The notes under the pieces: generated by a model | The model's input: only the letters and a program-made list of their open reading frames with translations | Databases searched by the model: none | What the model was told of the DNA's origin: nothing | Part shown: positions 38,406 to 47,753 of the stretch, piece after piece | Layout of the letters: every line of letters begins with the position of its first letter | Numbering within the stretch: the first letter of the stretch is position 1 | Assembly (NCBI RefSeq): GCF_003096655.1 | Contig: NZ_QEKQ01000009.1 | Span: 8,937 to 72,936 of the forward strand | Direction of reading: 5' to 3' | Source of the DNA: Tamilnaduibacter salinus | GTDB lineage: Bacteria; Pseudomonadota; Gammaproteobacteria; Pseudomonadales; Oleiphilaceae | DNA: 64,000 nt | Translations under genes and position numbers: made by a program

Positions 38406-38494
38406 AGTGCGGGTAACAGTAGGTAACACGTCAACCTTTCTCTAGAATGCCGCTATCAAGCTGGCAGTATTGACGGAACGGAGCTGGCAACCGG

Positions 38495-39409
38495 GTGAGT
38501 AGCGCCTTTTTCACACATTGGTTAAAACGCCGCCGGGAAACTGGCCGGCTGGGATTGGAAATCCGTGAGGATGGCTTGGCCTGGGCTTCGTGGGAGGCGG
38601 GACGGCCCGCTGATGCCGGTGTCATTGTCTGTACTCCGGCCGAACGGCTGTCGGCTCTGAAGCAACTGGTCGCGGAAAAGGCACCAACCTGTCAAACCGT
38701 TCGCCTTGTTCTCTCTCCGAACCAGTACCAGGTGTTCCAGCTCGAGCGGCCCGAGGGCGTCGATGAGTCCGAGCTGGCCGATGCCCTGCGCTGGAAACTC
38801 CGTGACCTGATTGATTTCAGCCCGTCGGATGCGGTATGCGACGTATTTCCGTTTCCTTCGGACGCGTCACGAGGGCGCGGGGAACTGGTGAACGTCGTTG
38901 TGGCCCGCCAGGATCGGCTTGCCGGTTACGTGTCGCTCGTTCACGACGCGGGGCTGGATCTGGAGTCGATTGATATTGCCCACCTGGCACTTCGCAATGC
39001 CGCCGAGGCACTGGACGCCGATGAGCGCGGTCTGGCTCTGGTGCACCTTCGGGAGGATGCCGGCCAGATGGTAATCTGCCGCGGAGCCACGCTCTACCTC
39101 TCACGGCGCCTCGATGTGGTGGCGGACCATCTGATTGATGCGGCTCGCCAGGATGGCGCCATCCAGTCTCTTGCTCTTGAGATGCAGCGGTCGCTGGACT
39201 ATTTCGAGAGCCAGCTGGGTCAGGCGCCGCCCCGGACGGTCGTCATAGCGGGCCAGGATCCGGCCATGCCGTTGGCGCCGATGCTCTCGCCCTACGTCGG
39301 TGTCGGCGTGGAGGCGCTGGACCCGGAACGACTCGCCGCGCCGCGCGATCTCGACGCCCGCTGTCTGCCGGCACTTGGAGTGGTTTGTCCGGCGGGGGCG
39401 TCCGTATGA
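38495..39409 (+). CDS. mshI: MSHA biogenesis protein MshI (PilM/GspL-like)
   Basis: MshI is a cytosolic, actin-fold assembly component of the mannose-sensitive hemagglutinin type IV pilus, akin to PilM/GspL. The 304-residue product starts at a GTG (MSSAFFTHWLKRRRE). It carries the pattern LGLEIREDGLAWASWEAG near the start and VADHLIDAARQDGAIQSLALEMQRSLDYFESQLGQ later. No TM segment is evident. It is the first gene of an operon in which most neighbours overlap or nearly touch. The name comes mainly from locus order and moderate family resemblance. Confidence 0.85.
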   Translation: MSSAFFTHWLKRRRETGRLGLEIREDGLAWASWEAGRPADAGVIVCTPAERLSALKQLVAEKAPTCQTVRLVLSPNQYQVFQLERPEGVDESELADALRWKLRDLIDFSPSDAVCDVFPFPSDASRGRGELVNVVVARQDRLAGYVSLVHDAGLDLESIDIAHLALRNAAEALDADERGLALVHLREDAGQMVICRGATLYLSRRLDVVADHLIDAARQDGAIQSLALEMQRSLDYFESQLGQAPPRTVVIAGQDPAMPLAPMLSPYVGVGVEALDPERLAAPRDLDARCLPALGVVCPAGASV

Positions 39410-40038
39410 GGCAAGTGGTTAATCTCTACACAGAGGCCCTGCGCCCCAGGCAGCAGCGCCTGACGGCGCGAACGGCACTGATAACGATGGTCGGCGCGGT
39501 TGTGCTCCTTGCGGGGGGATCGGTCTGGCTGCATTGGGAGCGCGCGGCTCAGCAGACGGAACTCGACGCCTTGAGCCGTCAGGTGTCGGCTGCTGAGCAA
39601 CGCGTCGCCCGGCTGGAAAAGGCGGTTGAGGCCAACCGTCCGGATCCGTCGTTGAAGGAGGCCGCGTCACGTCTGGCCAGTCAGATTGATCGGCGTCAAA
39701 GGCTCCTGGAGCGCATCGATGCGATGGTGGGTACCGGGGGTTCCCAGTTTTCTCCCTACATGGAGGCCATGGCCCGGCGCATGCCGGATGCGGTGTGGCT
39801 GACTGGTTTCCGCATCGCCCTCGACCCCGTTCGAATCACCATGAAAGGGGCAACACAGCAGCCGGGAAAGGTGCCTGTGTATCTCGATCGTCTTCGCCAC
39901 GAACCGGTCTTCAGTGGCCGCACCTTTGAGCGATTTCTGATGCAGCGCCCTGGGGAAACCACTGAGCGGGAAGCTGGACCGGTGCATTTCCGGATCGCCT
40001 CCAGTCGTGAGCAGACGGAGGATGACGATGACGGTTAG
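39406..40038 (+). CDS. MSHA inner-membrane assembly protein, PilN-like
   Basis: This 210-residue bitopic protein has a short basic N terminus (MRQVVNLYTEALRPRQQRL), one TM segment at about 24-42, a coiled-coil-like periplasmic stretch (AAEQRVARLEKAVEAN) and a ferredoxin-like C-terminal region. The layout matches PilN of type IVa pili; in Shewanella-type loci the gene at this place is called mshI2. The ATG at 39406 overlaps the mshI stop in ATGA. Named by context and topology more than by direct sequence recognition. Confidence 0.75.
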   Translation: MRQVVNLYTEALRPRQQRLTARTALITMVGAVVLLAGGSVWLHWERAAQQTELDALSRQVSAAEQRVARLEKAVEANRPDPSLKEAASRLASQIDRRQRLLERIDAMVGTGGSQFSPYMEAMARRMPDAVWLTGFRIALDPVRITMKGATQQPGKVPVYLDRLRHEPVFSGRTFERFLMQRPGETTEREAGPVHFRIASSREQTEDDDDG

Positions 40039-40699
40039 CGAGCGGTTGCATCAGTGGGGCGCCTGGTATGACGACCGACCGGTGCGGGAGCGCGGTCTGA
40101 TTCTCGTGACCGCCCTGATTGTGGTGGTGTTGGGCGTCTGGCAATTCAGTCTGGGGCCAACGCTCGCGCAGATCGACACTGGTGAGGCCCGGTTCGCGCA
40201 GAAGAATGCGTCTCTGGCGGGTCTGAACGACCAGGCCAAGGCGTTGGCCGAGCGCGCCGAAAAAGATCCGAACACCGCACTGAGGGATCGGATCGACCGG
40301 CGTCAGTCCCGTTTGTCGGAGCTGGATGGGCGGATTTCCGAAGCCACTGGGGCGCTCGTCTCGCCCCGCGCGATGGTAGGGGTGTTGGAAGAAATGCTCT
40401 CGTCGCAGCAGAACCTGACTCTGGTTCGTCTTCGGTTACTGGAACCCATGCCCATCCGGGCGCCGGGCGGACACGATGCCGGGAGTGCTGAGACGGTGCC
40501 GCTTATGTACGCCCACGATGTGGAGGTGACCGTTCGCGGTGGTTATCTGCCATTGCTGGATTATCTCCGACGTCTGGAGGCGTTGCAGCGGGATTTGTCC
40601 TGGCGGCAGTTGGACTACAAGGTCCTGTCCCACCCGGACGCCGAAGCAACGCTGAGAATCCGGACACTGGGACTCGAGCCCGCCTGGCTGGGAGTGTGA
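40028..40699 (+). CDS. mshJ: MSHA biogenesis protein MshJ (PilO-like)
   Basis: MshJ is the PilO/GspM-like partner in the inner-membrane alignment complex. From ATG 40028 (GGAGG 6 bp upstream) it is 223 residues with one TM segment at about residues 22-40 (RGLILVTALIVVVLGVWQF), a periplasmic coiled coil and a C-terminal domain with HDVEVTVRGGYLPLLDYLRRLEAL. Starting at 40007 or 40022 is also possible. It overlaps the previous gene by 11 bp and ends 1 bp before mshK. Confidence 0.82.
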   Translation: MTVSERLHQWGAWYDDRPVRERGLILVTALIVVVLGVWQFSLGPTLAQIDTGEARFAQKNASLAGLNDQAKALAERAEKDPNTALRDRIDRRQSRLSELDGRISEATGALVSPRAMVGVLEEMLSSQQNLTLVRLRLLEPMPIRAPGGHDAGSAETVPLMYAHDVEVTVRGGYLPLLDYLRRLEALQRDLSWRQLDYKVLSHPDAEATLRIRTLGLEPAWLGV

Positions 40700-40700
40700 G

Positions 40701-41015
40701 ATGACTCGGAAACTGCTTCTGATACTGATGGTAATGGCGGGGCCGGCCCTGGCGCTCAAGGACCCGACCCGCCCAGCCGGGACGTCGGCACCGGTTGACG
40801 CCAAACCGACACGGACATCACTGTCGCTGACCTCGATCATTCAGGCGGGTGAGCGGCGCCGCGCAGTCATCAACGGTCAGGTTGTCCGTGAGGGCGATCC
40901 GGTGGCCGGCACCCAGGTCCTGTCCATTGACTCGGATCGGGTGATTCTCAGACAAGGGGGTAAGCGCCGTGTGTTGCGCTGGCAGGGCCCCCCGGACATC
41001 AAGACAACCCCCTAA
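40701..41015 (+). CDS. mshK: MSHA biogenesis protein MshK (PilP-like)
   Basis: A 104-residue secreted protein with an N-terminal signal peptide (MTRKLLLILMVMAGPALA, about 1-18) followed by LKDPTRPAG and a compact domain (residues 42-96) with RRAVINGQVVREGDPVAGTQVLSI. This matches MshK, which like PilP bridges the inner-membrane subcomplex and the secretin. The position between mshJ and mshL supports the name. Confidence 0.8.
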   Translation: MTRKLLLILMVMAGPALALKDPTRPAGTSAPVDAKPTRTSLSLTSIIQAGERRRAVINGQVVREGDPVAGTQVLSIDSDRVILRQGGKRRVLRWQGPPDIKTTP

Positions 41016-41040
41016 TCGGAAAGGGCTTTCGAGGTATTCT

Positions 41041-42768
41041 ATGACCCACAGGTGTTCCCGAACCGGCTGGTTGGTGGTGCTGGCATTGCTGTTTAGCGGC
41101 TGCGCCGCCGAGCATCCGCTGATGCGCTCCGGTCAGGCCACCTCCACGGATGCGGCGCAAGCGATTGATGAGGAGCTGGCGAAGGCCGAGAAGGTGACGC
41201 CGGAAACCGGCACCTCCGACCGGTCCGGAACCGTCCCGAAAGCGGTCACCGACGCCCTGATGCCATCGCTGGCCGAGCCGGCCACGTCCTCAGACGAGCG
41301 ATTCGACGTTGCCGCACGTGGCCTGGCCGTGGCGGACTTTTTTGCGGGGCTGGTCGATGGCACCGACTACAACGTGGTGGTGCATCCGCAAGTCACTGGC
41401 ACCATTTCTCTCAATCTGCGTGACGTGTCCCTGCCGGAAGTGATGGACGTTGTGGACGACCTCCATGATTTTCGGGTGACACGCCATGATCGCCTCTACA
41501 AGGTGCTGCCCGGAGGTCTGCAGACCCGGCTTTTCCCCATCGACTATCTGCACCTCAAGCGTCAGGGTGGTTCGGAGACGCGCGTCAACTCCGGTCAGGT
41601 GTCCTCCGTACAGCGTTCGGGACAGAACGGCGGGGGCGCCACCAATGGTGACGACGGCGGTCGTGTGCAGAGCGTGATCGGGACCCGTATTTCCACAGAG
41701 ACAGAGTCCCGTTTCTGGTCAGACCTGCGAAGCGCGGTTTCGACGATCGTCGGGTCCGGCAACGGACGAAAAGTCATCACAACGCCAGGCGCTGGTCTTG
41801 TGGTGGTGCGCGCCGAGCCGGATGAACTGGCTGCGGTGGAGCGCTATCTTCGCAAGGCCGAACTCATCATGAAGCGCCAAGTAGTCATAGAGGCCAAGGT
41901 GCTTGAGATTGCTCTGGATGAGCGCTACGAGCAGGGCATCAACTGGTCCGACCTGCAGAGCGCAAGTCGTGTGACGGCATCTGATGGGTTGCCTGAGGAC
42001 TTTACCGCGCAGGCGCTGGCGGGCGTCCCCATCACCAGTAGTGATATTGGTGGTGTTTTCTCTGCCAGTGTTCGAGCCGGTGATTTCACCGCGTTGATCG
42101 AGTTGCTGGGGCGCCAGGGTAATGTCCAAACACTGTCGAGTCCGCGTATCTCGACGGTCAATAACCAGAAAGCTGTCATCAAGGTGGGGTCCGACGAGTT
42201 CTTTGTAACCGACATTGAGTTTGATGATGAGGATAATGCCGCCGGGACGACGGACAGTACCTCGACGTCGGTCGAGCTGACCCCGTTCTTTTCAGGTATC
42301 TCTCTTGATGTCACGCCCCAGATATCCGAGAACGGGACCATCACTCTCCATGTCCACCCGTCGGTCAGCGAAGTCAGCGATCAGGAGAAAGTCATCACCG
42401 TGGGTGACCGGGATGTGACACTGCCGCTGGCGCTCAGCACTGTCCGCGAGACAGACAGTGTCATCAAGGCACAAAGCGGTCAGATTGTCGTGATTGGCGG
42501 TTTGATCCAGAACAAGAGTGAGGACAATAACGCCGCCGTCCCATTCTTCAGTGAGATTCCCTGGATCGGAGAGCTGTTCAAGCAGCGCCGGTTCGAGTCG
42601 CGCAAGAGCGAGCTGGTGATCCTGCTGCGCCCGGTGGTGACGGGCCGTGGTGAGGGCACCATGCGGGCCGATGTGTCCCGGAGTCGTGAGCGCATGCAGG
42701 TGCTGCGTGAGCTTCTTGAAGAGCCGAGCAGCCCCTTGCCGGAGCCGGCCCAGCCAGGGCGGGAGTAA
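41041..42768 (+). CDS. mshL: MSHA outer-membrane secretin MshL
   Basis: MshL is the secretin that forms the outer-membrane channel for the MSHA pilus. From ATG 41041 it is 575 residues with a lipoprotein signal (VVLALLFSGC, lipid-modified Cys near 20). N-terminal N0/N1-like domains are at about 95-270, with an STN-like segment (NVVVHPQVTGTISLNLRDVSLPEVMDVV). The C-terminal secretin domain ends GQIVVIGGLIQNKSEDNNAAVPFFSEIPWIGELFK and RKSELVILLRPVV. The longer reading from 40969 overlaps mshK and lacks a signal peptide. Confidence 0.93.
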   Translation: MTHRCSRTGWLVVLALLFSGCAAEHPLMRSGQATSTDAAQAIDEELAKAEKVTPETGTSDRSGTVPKAVTDALMPSLAEPATSSDERFDVAARGLAVADFFAGLVDGTDYNVVVHPQVTGTISLNLRDVSLPEVMDVVDDLHDFRVTRHDRLYKVLPGGLQTRLFPIDYLHLKRQGGSETRVNSGQVSSVQRSGQNGGGATNGDDGGRVQSVIGTRISTETESRFWSDLRSAVSTIVGSGNGRKVITTPGAGLVVVRAEPDELAAVERYLRKAELIMKRQVVIEAKVLEIALDERYEQGINWSDLQSASRVTASDGLPEDFTAQALAGVPITSSDIGGVFSASVRAGDFTALIELLGRQGNVQTLSSPRISTVNNQKAVIKVGSDEFFVTDIEFDDEDNAAGTTDSTSTSVELTPFFSGISLDVTPQISENGTITLHVHPSVSEVSDQEKVITVGDRDVTLPLALSTVRETDSVIKAQSGQIVVIGGLIQNKSEDNNAAVPFFSEIPWIGELFKQRRFESRKSELVILLRPVVTGRGEGTMRADVSRSRERMQVLRELLEEPSSPLPEPAQPGRE

Positions 42769-42769
42769 T

Positions 42770-43603
42770 ATGTACGAAGCGCACTTCGGATTGCGGGAAG
42801 CACCGTTTTCCCTGACTCCCAACACGCACTACTTCATGCGGGCGCCCAGCCACGCGGACGCCCTGGAGTTGCTACTGGTGGCGTTGCGTGAGAAGGAAGG
42901 CTTCATCAAGATCACCGGCGAGGTGGGAACCGGTAAAACGCTGCTGTGCCGGCTGCTGCTCAACGAGCTGGATGCCACAACGGCCTGGATTCCCAACCCG
43001 TCGCTGTCGCCGGAAAGTCTCTACCTGGCTGTCGCCGATGAGCTCGGCGTATCGGTCGACGATGCTGCCAACCCGCACCGCGTTCTCAAGGCGATCAATG
43101 AACGCCTGATTGAGTGCGCTGAGGCGGGTCAGCAGGTGGTTTTGGTCATTGACGAAGCCCAGGCCATGTCATTCGACACACTGGAAGCACTTCGGCTTCT
43201 GACCAACCTCGAGACGGAAACCGCGCGACTGCTGCAGGTTGTACTGTTCGGTCAACCGGAGCTGGATTCGCTGCTGGCACAGTCGTCCTTGAGGCAACTA
43301 CGACAGCGGATCACTTTCCAGTACCGGCTCCGGCCGCTGGACCGTGACGCCACCGCCCAGTACATCCGTCACCGGCTGGCCCAGGCGGGCCACAATGGGG
43401 GCGACCTGTTCGACGCCCGGGCCCTGAAGCTGCTGACCAAGGCCTCCGGTGGCATCCCCCGCCTGCTCAATATCCTGGCTCACAAATCCCTCCTGTCGGC
43501 CTGGGGGGCCGGACAGGGGAAGGTGCTGCGCCAGCACGCGTTGCAGGCCATCCGTGACACAGAGGGCGCCCGTCGACCGGGCTGGATGGAGCGCTGGCTA
43601 TGA
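42770..43603 (+). CDS. mshM: MSHA biogenesis ATPase MshM (ExeA-like)
   Basis: MshM is a cytosolic AAA ATPase of the ExeA/GspA family thought to help secretin assembly. From ATG 42770 (GGGAG upstream) it is 277 residues starting MYEAHFGLREAPFSLTPNTHYF. Walker A is GEVGTGKT near residue 48 and Walker B VVLVIDEAQ near 125, with GQPELDSLLAQSSLRQLRQRI downstream. It starts 1 bp after mshL and overlaps mshN in ATGA. Confidence 0.92.
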   Translation: MYEAHFGLREAPFSLTPNTHYFMRAPSHADALELLLVALREKEGFIKITGEVGTGKTLLCRLLLNELDATTAWIPNPSLSPESLYLAVADELGVSVDDAANPHRVLKAINERLIECAEAGQQVVLVIDEAQAMSFDTLEALRLLTNLETETARLLQVVLFGQPELDSLLAQSSLRQLRQRITFQYRLRPLDRDATAQYIRHRLAQAGHNGGDLFDARALKLLTKASGGIPRLLNILAHKSLLSAWGAGQGKVLRQHALQAIRDTEGARRPGWMERWL

Positions 43604-44754
43604 GTCTGTTGAACGACGCGCTCCGCAATGCTGAGCAACGTCAGAGCGCACCGGGGGCGCAAGGCGCTTACGTTGGTCAGCCCCGGGCCGTTGGCGAGCG
43701 GGCCTCCGGGCGGCCGCTGGCCTGGTGGGGCCTGGGGCTGGTGCTGGCCGGGTTGGGGGGCGTACTGATCTGGCTGCTCTGGACGCAGCCCTCCAGCTCG
43801 TCTGCGGTGATCGAACCTGTTTCGGTATCCACCGGACCGATCGAAGCACGTCCGTCGCCCGATAAATCCGGATCGGTGGGCAATGAAGCGCCGTCAACGA
43901 CGACGCCTACGGCATCGGCTGATACGACTCAGACGTCGGCTGAAACGACCCGCGTCGCAGCGGTCGAGGCACCTGAACCAACGCAGGCGCCGGCAACGGA
44001 CGACCGACAGTCGGACGCCGCTGACAATCGGCCAGAACCGGCCACGGCGGAGCCCGACACCGACGGCAATGAACCGGAGGAATCGGCGACGGCGACCGGT
44101 GAGGCGGAATCGGCGCCGTCCACTTCGGTGGCAGACAGGGAACCACGCGACGACACTGAGTCTACGCCCGTTCGAAAAACGCGGACCACACCGGAAGCGC
44201 TTGATCGCGAGGCGGCGGAGGCAATTCGTGCGGCCCTGAACGACGGTCGCATCGCAGCGGCGCGCCGGCAGTTGGCAGGGATCGTCCAGAGTCAGCCCGC
44301 GCCCCTGAGCCGGGCGGCCTGGGCCCGTCACCAGCTCGTTGCCGGCCAGCCCCGTGACGCACTGCAATGGCTCCCGGTATCGCAGACCCGCGAACACGTT
44401 GACCTGAGACTGCTTCGGGCCCGGGCCCAGCAGGCCATGGGCGAGCCACAGGCCGCCATCGCGACACTGGCGGATAACCGCCCGGCCGTGGCTCGTGCGC
44501 CGGCCTACCACGTAACGCTGGCGACGCTGTATCAACAGGCTGGCCAGCCGGATCGGGCCGCCGAACTGTGGGCCGGGTTGATCGCTCATGACAATGGCCG
44601 CGGTGGCTGGTGGGTCGGTCTCGCGCTGGCGCTGGAGTCCGACGGGCACCCTCAGCGGGCGGCCCGTGCCTATCGCGAGGCGCTCGGACTGGACAACATC
44701 AAACCCGCGCTGGCGCGGTTCGCCCGGCAGCGGTTGGATGGACTGGAGGGATAA
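43600..44754 (+). CDS. mshN: MSHA biogenesis protein MshN (TPR)
   Basis: A 384-residue membrane-anchored protein: short cytosolic start (MSLLNDALRNAEQRQ), one TM segment at about residues 41-61 (WWGLGLVLAGLGGVLIWLLW), a long Ala/Thr/Glu/Pro-rich disordered stretch (about 65-190), then TPR-like repeats (about 200-380) such as QPDRAAELWAGLIAHD and HPQRAARAYREAL. The MSLLNDALR start and TPR tail match MshN of Vibrio and Shewanella. It overlaps mshM by 4 bp. Confidence 0.87.
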   Translation: MSLLNDALRNAEQRQSAPGAQGAYVGQPRAVGERASGRPLAWWGLGLVLAGLGGVLIWLLWTQPSSSSAVIEPVSVSTGPIEARPSPDKSGSVGNEAPSTTTPTASADTTQTSAETTRVAAVEAPEPTQAPATDDRQSDAADNRPEPATAEPDTDGNEPEESATATGEAESAPSTSVADREPRDDTESTPVRKTRTTPEALDREAAEAIRAALNDGRIAAARRQLAGIVQSQPAPLSRAAWARHQLVAGQPRDALQWLPVSQTREHVDLRLLRARAQQAMGEPQAAIATLADNRPAVARAPAYHVTLATLYQQAGQPDRAAELWAGLIAHDNGRGGWWVGLALALESDGHPQRAARAYREALGLDNIKPALARFARQRLDGLEG

Positions 44755-44761
44755 TCCCGGT

Positions 44762-46522
44762 ATGGCCGAACCCCGCAAGAAAATCCGCATCGGCGACCTG
44801 CTGGTCCAGAACGAGGTCATTACCGAAGACCAGTTGATGAAGGCGCTCAGCGAGCAGAAGAACTCCGGTCGCAAACTGGGTCGGACGCTGATTGATCTGG
44901 GCTACATCGAGGAAGATCGGCTGCTGAACTTCCTGTCGCAGCAGCTGCAGATTCCCTTTGTGCAACTGCGCCACTTCCAGTTCGACATGTCGCTGGTCAA
45001 ACGCCTTCCGGAGGCACAGGCACGGCGGTTCCGGAGCATCGTGCTGGCCGACCAGGGCGGAGAGCTGCTGGTGGGGATGGCCGACCCGATGGACATCTTC
45101 GCCTACGATGAGCTGGTCCGCATTCTCGACCAACCCGTCAAGCAGGCCGTGGTTCGTGAGAGCGAGTTGCTGTCCACATTGGATCTGGTCTATCGCCGGA
45201 CCGACGAAATCGCCTCTCTGGCCGAAGAGCTGGAGGACGAACTGGGCGACGATGCCTTTGACCTGGCCGACCTGGGCGGGGAAGAGGAATCCGGCGAAGC
45301 GCCTGTTGCCAAACTACTCCAGACCCTGTTCGAGGATGCCATCCAGGCCCGCAGTTCCGACATCCATATCGAGCCGGATGAGAGCGTGGTCCGCATCCGC
45401 CAGCGCGTGGATGGCGTACTCCAGGAACAGGTGATGAAGGAAAAGCGCATCAACGCCGCTGTGGTGTTGAGGCTGAAGCTCATGGCAGGGCTGAATATCT
45501 CGGAAAAGCGTCTGCCGCAGGACGGGCGGTTCAACGTCCGGGTGCGCGGGCGCAGTATCGACGTGCGGGTGTCCACCATGCCGGTCCAGCACGGCGAGTC
45601 CGTCGTCATGCGCCTTTTGGACCAGTCCCAGGGCACACTCGATCTGGATACCCTGGGCATGCCGGCGGATCTGCTCAGCCGCTTCCGCCGGATGAGTCGC
45701 AAGCCGCACGGCATGATCCTGGTGACCGGCCCGACCGGCTCCGGTAAGACGACCACCCTTTACGGCACACTGACCGAACTGAACCGGCCCGAGGTCAAAA
45801 TCATCACGGCGGAAGACCCGGTGGAGTACCGGCTGCCGCGGATTACGCAGGTGCAGGTGAATCCGCAAATCGGGCTGGAGTTTGCAACCGTTCTGCGCTC
45901 GGCCCTTCGACAGGATCCGGATGTCATTCTGGTTGGCGAGATGCGTGATCAGGAGACCGTGGAAATCGGTCTGCGAGCGGCGATGACCGGTCACCTGGTG
46001 CTCTCGACCCTGCACACCAACGACTCCATCAGCAGCGCCATGCGCCTGATCGATATGGGGGCGGAGCCCTACCTGGTGGCCAGTTCGTTACTGGGGGTTG
46101 TCGCCCAGCGCCTGATCCGGCGGGTGTGTGCCAATTGCGCGGCGGCCTATCAGCCGACGGATCAGGAAGCGGTCTGGTTGGGGAGTCTCGGCCGGCGCAC
46201 CGACGATCTCGAGGGGCGCTTTGTGCAGGGGCAGGGCTGCTACCAATGCAGCAACACCGGGTATCGGGGCCGTATTGGCGTCTACGAGCTGCTGGAAATG
46301 AACGAGCCCATGCTGGATGCCCTACGCCGACGGGATCCGTCTGCTTTCACCCGGGCCGCTCGTTCCAGTCCCTCTTACCGGCCCCTGGAACAGTGCGCGC
46401 TGGACTATGCTTTGGATGGGATCACGTCCCTTGAGGAAGTGGCCCGGGTGGCGGCAACCACTGAATACAGCCAAGGCGATGTGGGAGGCGATGACCTTCC
46501 CGTTATCGGCCAGATGGAATAG
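44762..46522 (+). CDS. mshE: MSHA extension ATPase MshE
   Basis: MshE is the PilB/GspE-type ATPase that powers MSHA pilus extension. From ATG 44762 it is 586 residues. The MshEN domain is at 1-140: RIGDLLVQ (Arg9, Gly11) and KLGRTLIDLGYI (around 38-49) are the two copies of the c-di-GMP-binding RLGxxLxxxG-type pattern. Walker A GPTGSGKTTTLYG lies near 323, followed by the Asp-box, Walker B and His-box segments (VILVGEMRDQETVEIGL). A zinc tetracysteine site (CANCAAAYQ, CYQCSNTGYRG) is near the C terminus. It is 7 bp after mshN. Confidence 0.95.
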   Translation: MAEPRKKIRIGDLLVQNEVITEDQLMKALSEQKNSGRKLGRTLIDLGYIEEDRLLNFLSQQLQIPFVQLRHFQFDMSLVKRLPEAQARRFRSIVLADQGGELLVGMADPMDIFAYDELVRILDQPVKQAVVRESELLSTLDLVYRRTDEIASLAEELEDELGDDAFDLADLGGEEESGEAPVAKLLQTLFEDAIQARSSDIHIEPDESVVRIRQRVDGVLQEQVMKEKRINAAVVLRLKLMAGLNISEKRLPQDGRFNVRVRGRSIDVRVSTMPVQHGESVVMRLLDQSQGTLDLDTLGMPADLLSRFRRMSRKPHGMILVTGPTGSGKTTTLYGTLTELNRPEVKIITAEDPVEYRLPRITQVQVNPQIGLEFATVLRSALRQDPDVILVGEMRDQETVEIGLRAAMTGHLVLSTLHTNDSISSAMRLIDMGAEPYLVASSLLGVVAQRLIRRVCANCAAAYQPTDQEAVWLGSLGRRTDDLEGRFVQGQGCYQCSNTGYRGRIGVYELLEMNEPMLDALRRRDPSAFTRAARSSPSYRPLEQCALDYALDGITSLEEVARVAATTEYSQGDVGGDDLPVIGQME

Positions 46523-46524
46523 CC

Positions 46525-47751
46525 ATGCAGTTTGCCTATCGCGGTAAGGACAACACCGGCAAGCCCGAGCAGGGGCGGGTGGAGGCAGCCAGCGCCGACG
46601 CGGCGGCCGCCGAGCTGTTGCGCCGGGGCGTGACGCCGCTCGACATACAGCCTCATGAGCAAGCGGACGACCCGCTTGCCCGGCTCCGGGCCTTACGGAT
46701 GTTTCGCCGCAAGGTGACGCTGGATGAGCTGATTGTGTTCTGCCGCCAGATGCATGCGCTGACCCGGGCGGGCATTCCTCTGATCCGGACCATGCGTGGG
46801 CTGGCGGACACGACCAAGTCGGAGCGCCTGTCCGACGTTCTGGACGACATCACCGATCGGCTGGAAGGCGGTGTCACCATGGCCACGGCCATGCAGGCAC
46901 ACCGGGATGTGTTTTCGGATCTGTTCGTCGCGATGATTCACGTGGGCGAGAATACGGGGCAGCTGGATCAGGCCTTTGAACGCCTGTCCGCGATTCTGGA
47001 TCTCGAGCGGGAAACCCGCCGCCGGTTCAAGCAGGCCATGCGCTATCCCACTTTCGTGGTGGTGGCGTTGCTGGCGGCGCTGATGGTGGTGAACTTCCTG
47101 GTGATTCCCCAGTTTGCCTCGGTGTTCGACAAGCTGGGGGCGGATCTGCCGATTCTGACCAGGGTGCTGGTGGGGACGTCGGACTTCCTGATCCATTACT
47201 GGTATGTACTGCTCTTTGCGGTTGCGGCTGGGGTTGTGCTGTTTCGCCAGTGGGTGGCCACACAGGCCGGGCGCGAGCGCTGGGACCGATTCAAGTTACG
47301 GATTCCGATCATTGGCCCGCTGCTGGAGTTGATCACGCTGAGCCGGTTCTCGCGCAACATGGCCAATACGCTGTCGGCCGGCATGCCGGTGACTCACGCG
47401 CTGTCCGTGGTGGCGGACGCGACCGACAACGCCTGGATCGCGCACCACATCCGGGATATGCGCGGTGGCATCGAGCGCGGTGACACCTTGCTGCGCACCG
47501 CCCGGAACAGTGACATGTTCACGCCGCTGATCCTGCAGATGATTGCCGTTGGCGAGGAAACCGGCGCGGTGGATGAGATGCTGGTGAACGTGGCCGATTT
47601 CTACGATGAGGAAGTGGACTTCGGGCTCAAGCGGCTGGCGGAATCCATTGAGCCTATACTGATCGTGGCAATGGGCGTGCTGGTGCTGATTCTGGCGCTT
47701 GGTGTGTTCCTGCCCATCTGGGATCTGGGGCGCGCCTCAATGGGGAATTGA
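46525..47751 (+). CDS. mshG: MSHA platform protein MshG (PilC/GspF family)
   Basis: MshG is the inner-membrane platform on which the MSHA ATPase acts. The 408-residue protein has two GspF domains, with CRQMHALTRAGIPLIRTMRGLAD near residue 72 and FSRNMANTLSAGMPVTHALSVVAD near 275. TM segments lie at about 170-190, 225-245 and 375-400. The start MQFAYRGKDNTGK is typical of the PilC family. It begins 2 bp after mshE. Confidence 0.95.
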   Translation: MQFAYRGKDNTGKPEQGRVEAASADAAAAELLRRGVTPLDIQPHEQADDPLARLRALRMFRRKVTLDELIVFCRQMHALTRAGIPLIRTMRGLADTTKSERLSDVLDDITDRLEGGVTMATAMQAHRDVFSDLFVAMIHVGENTGQLDQAFERLSAILDLERETRRRFKQAMRYPTFVVVALLAALMVVNFLVIPQFASVFDKLGADLPILTRVLVGTSDFLIHYWYVLLFAVAAGVVLFRQWVATQAGRERWDRFKLRIPIIGPLLELITLSRFSRNMANTLSAGMPVTHALSVVADATDNAWIAHHIRDMRGGIERGDTLLRTARNSDMFTPLILQMIAVGEETGAVDEMLVNVADFYDEEVDFGLKRLAESIEPILIVAMGVLVLILALGVFLPIWDLGRASMGN

Positions 47752-47753
47752 CC

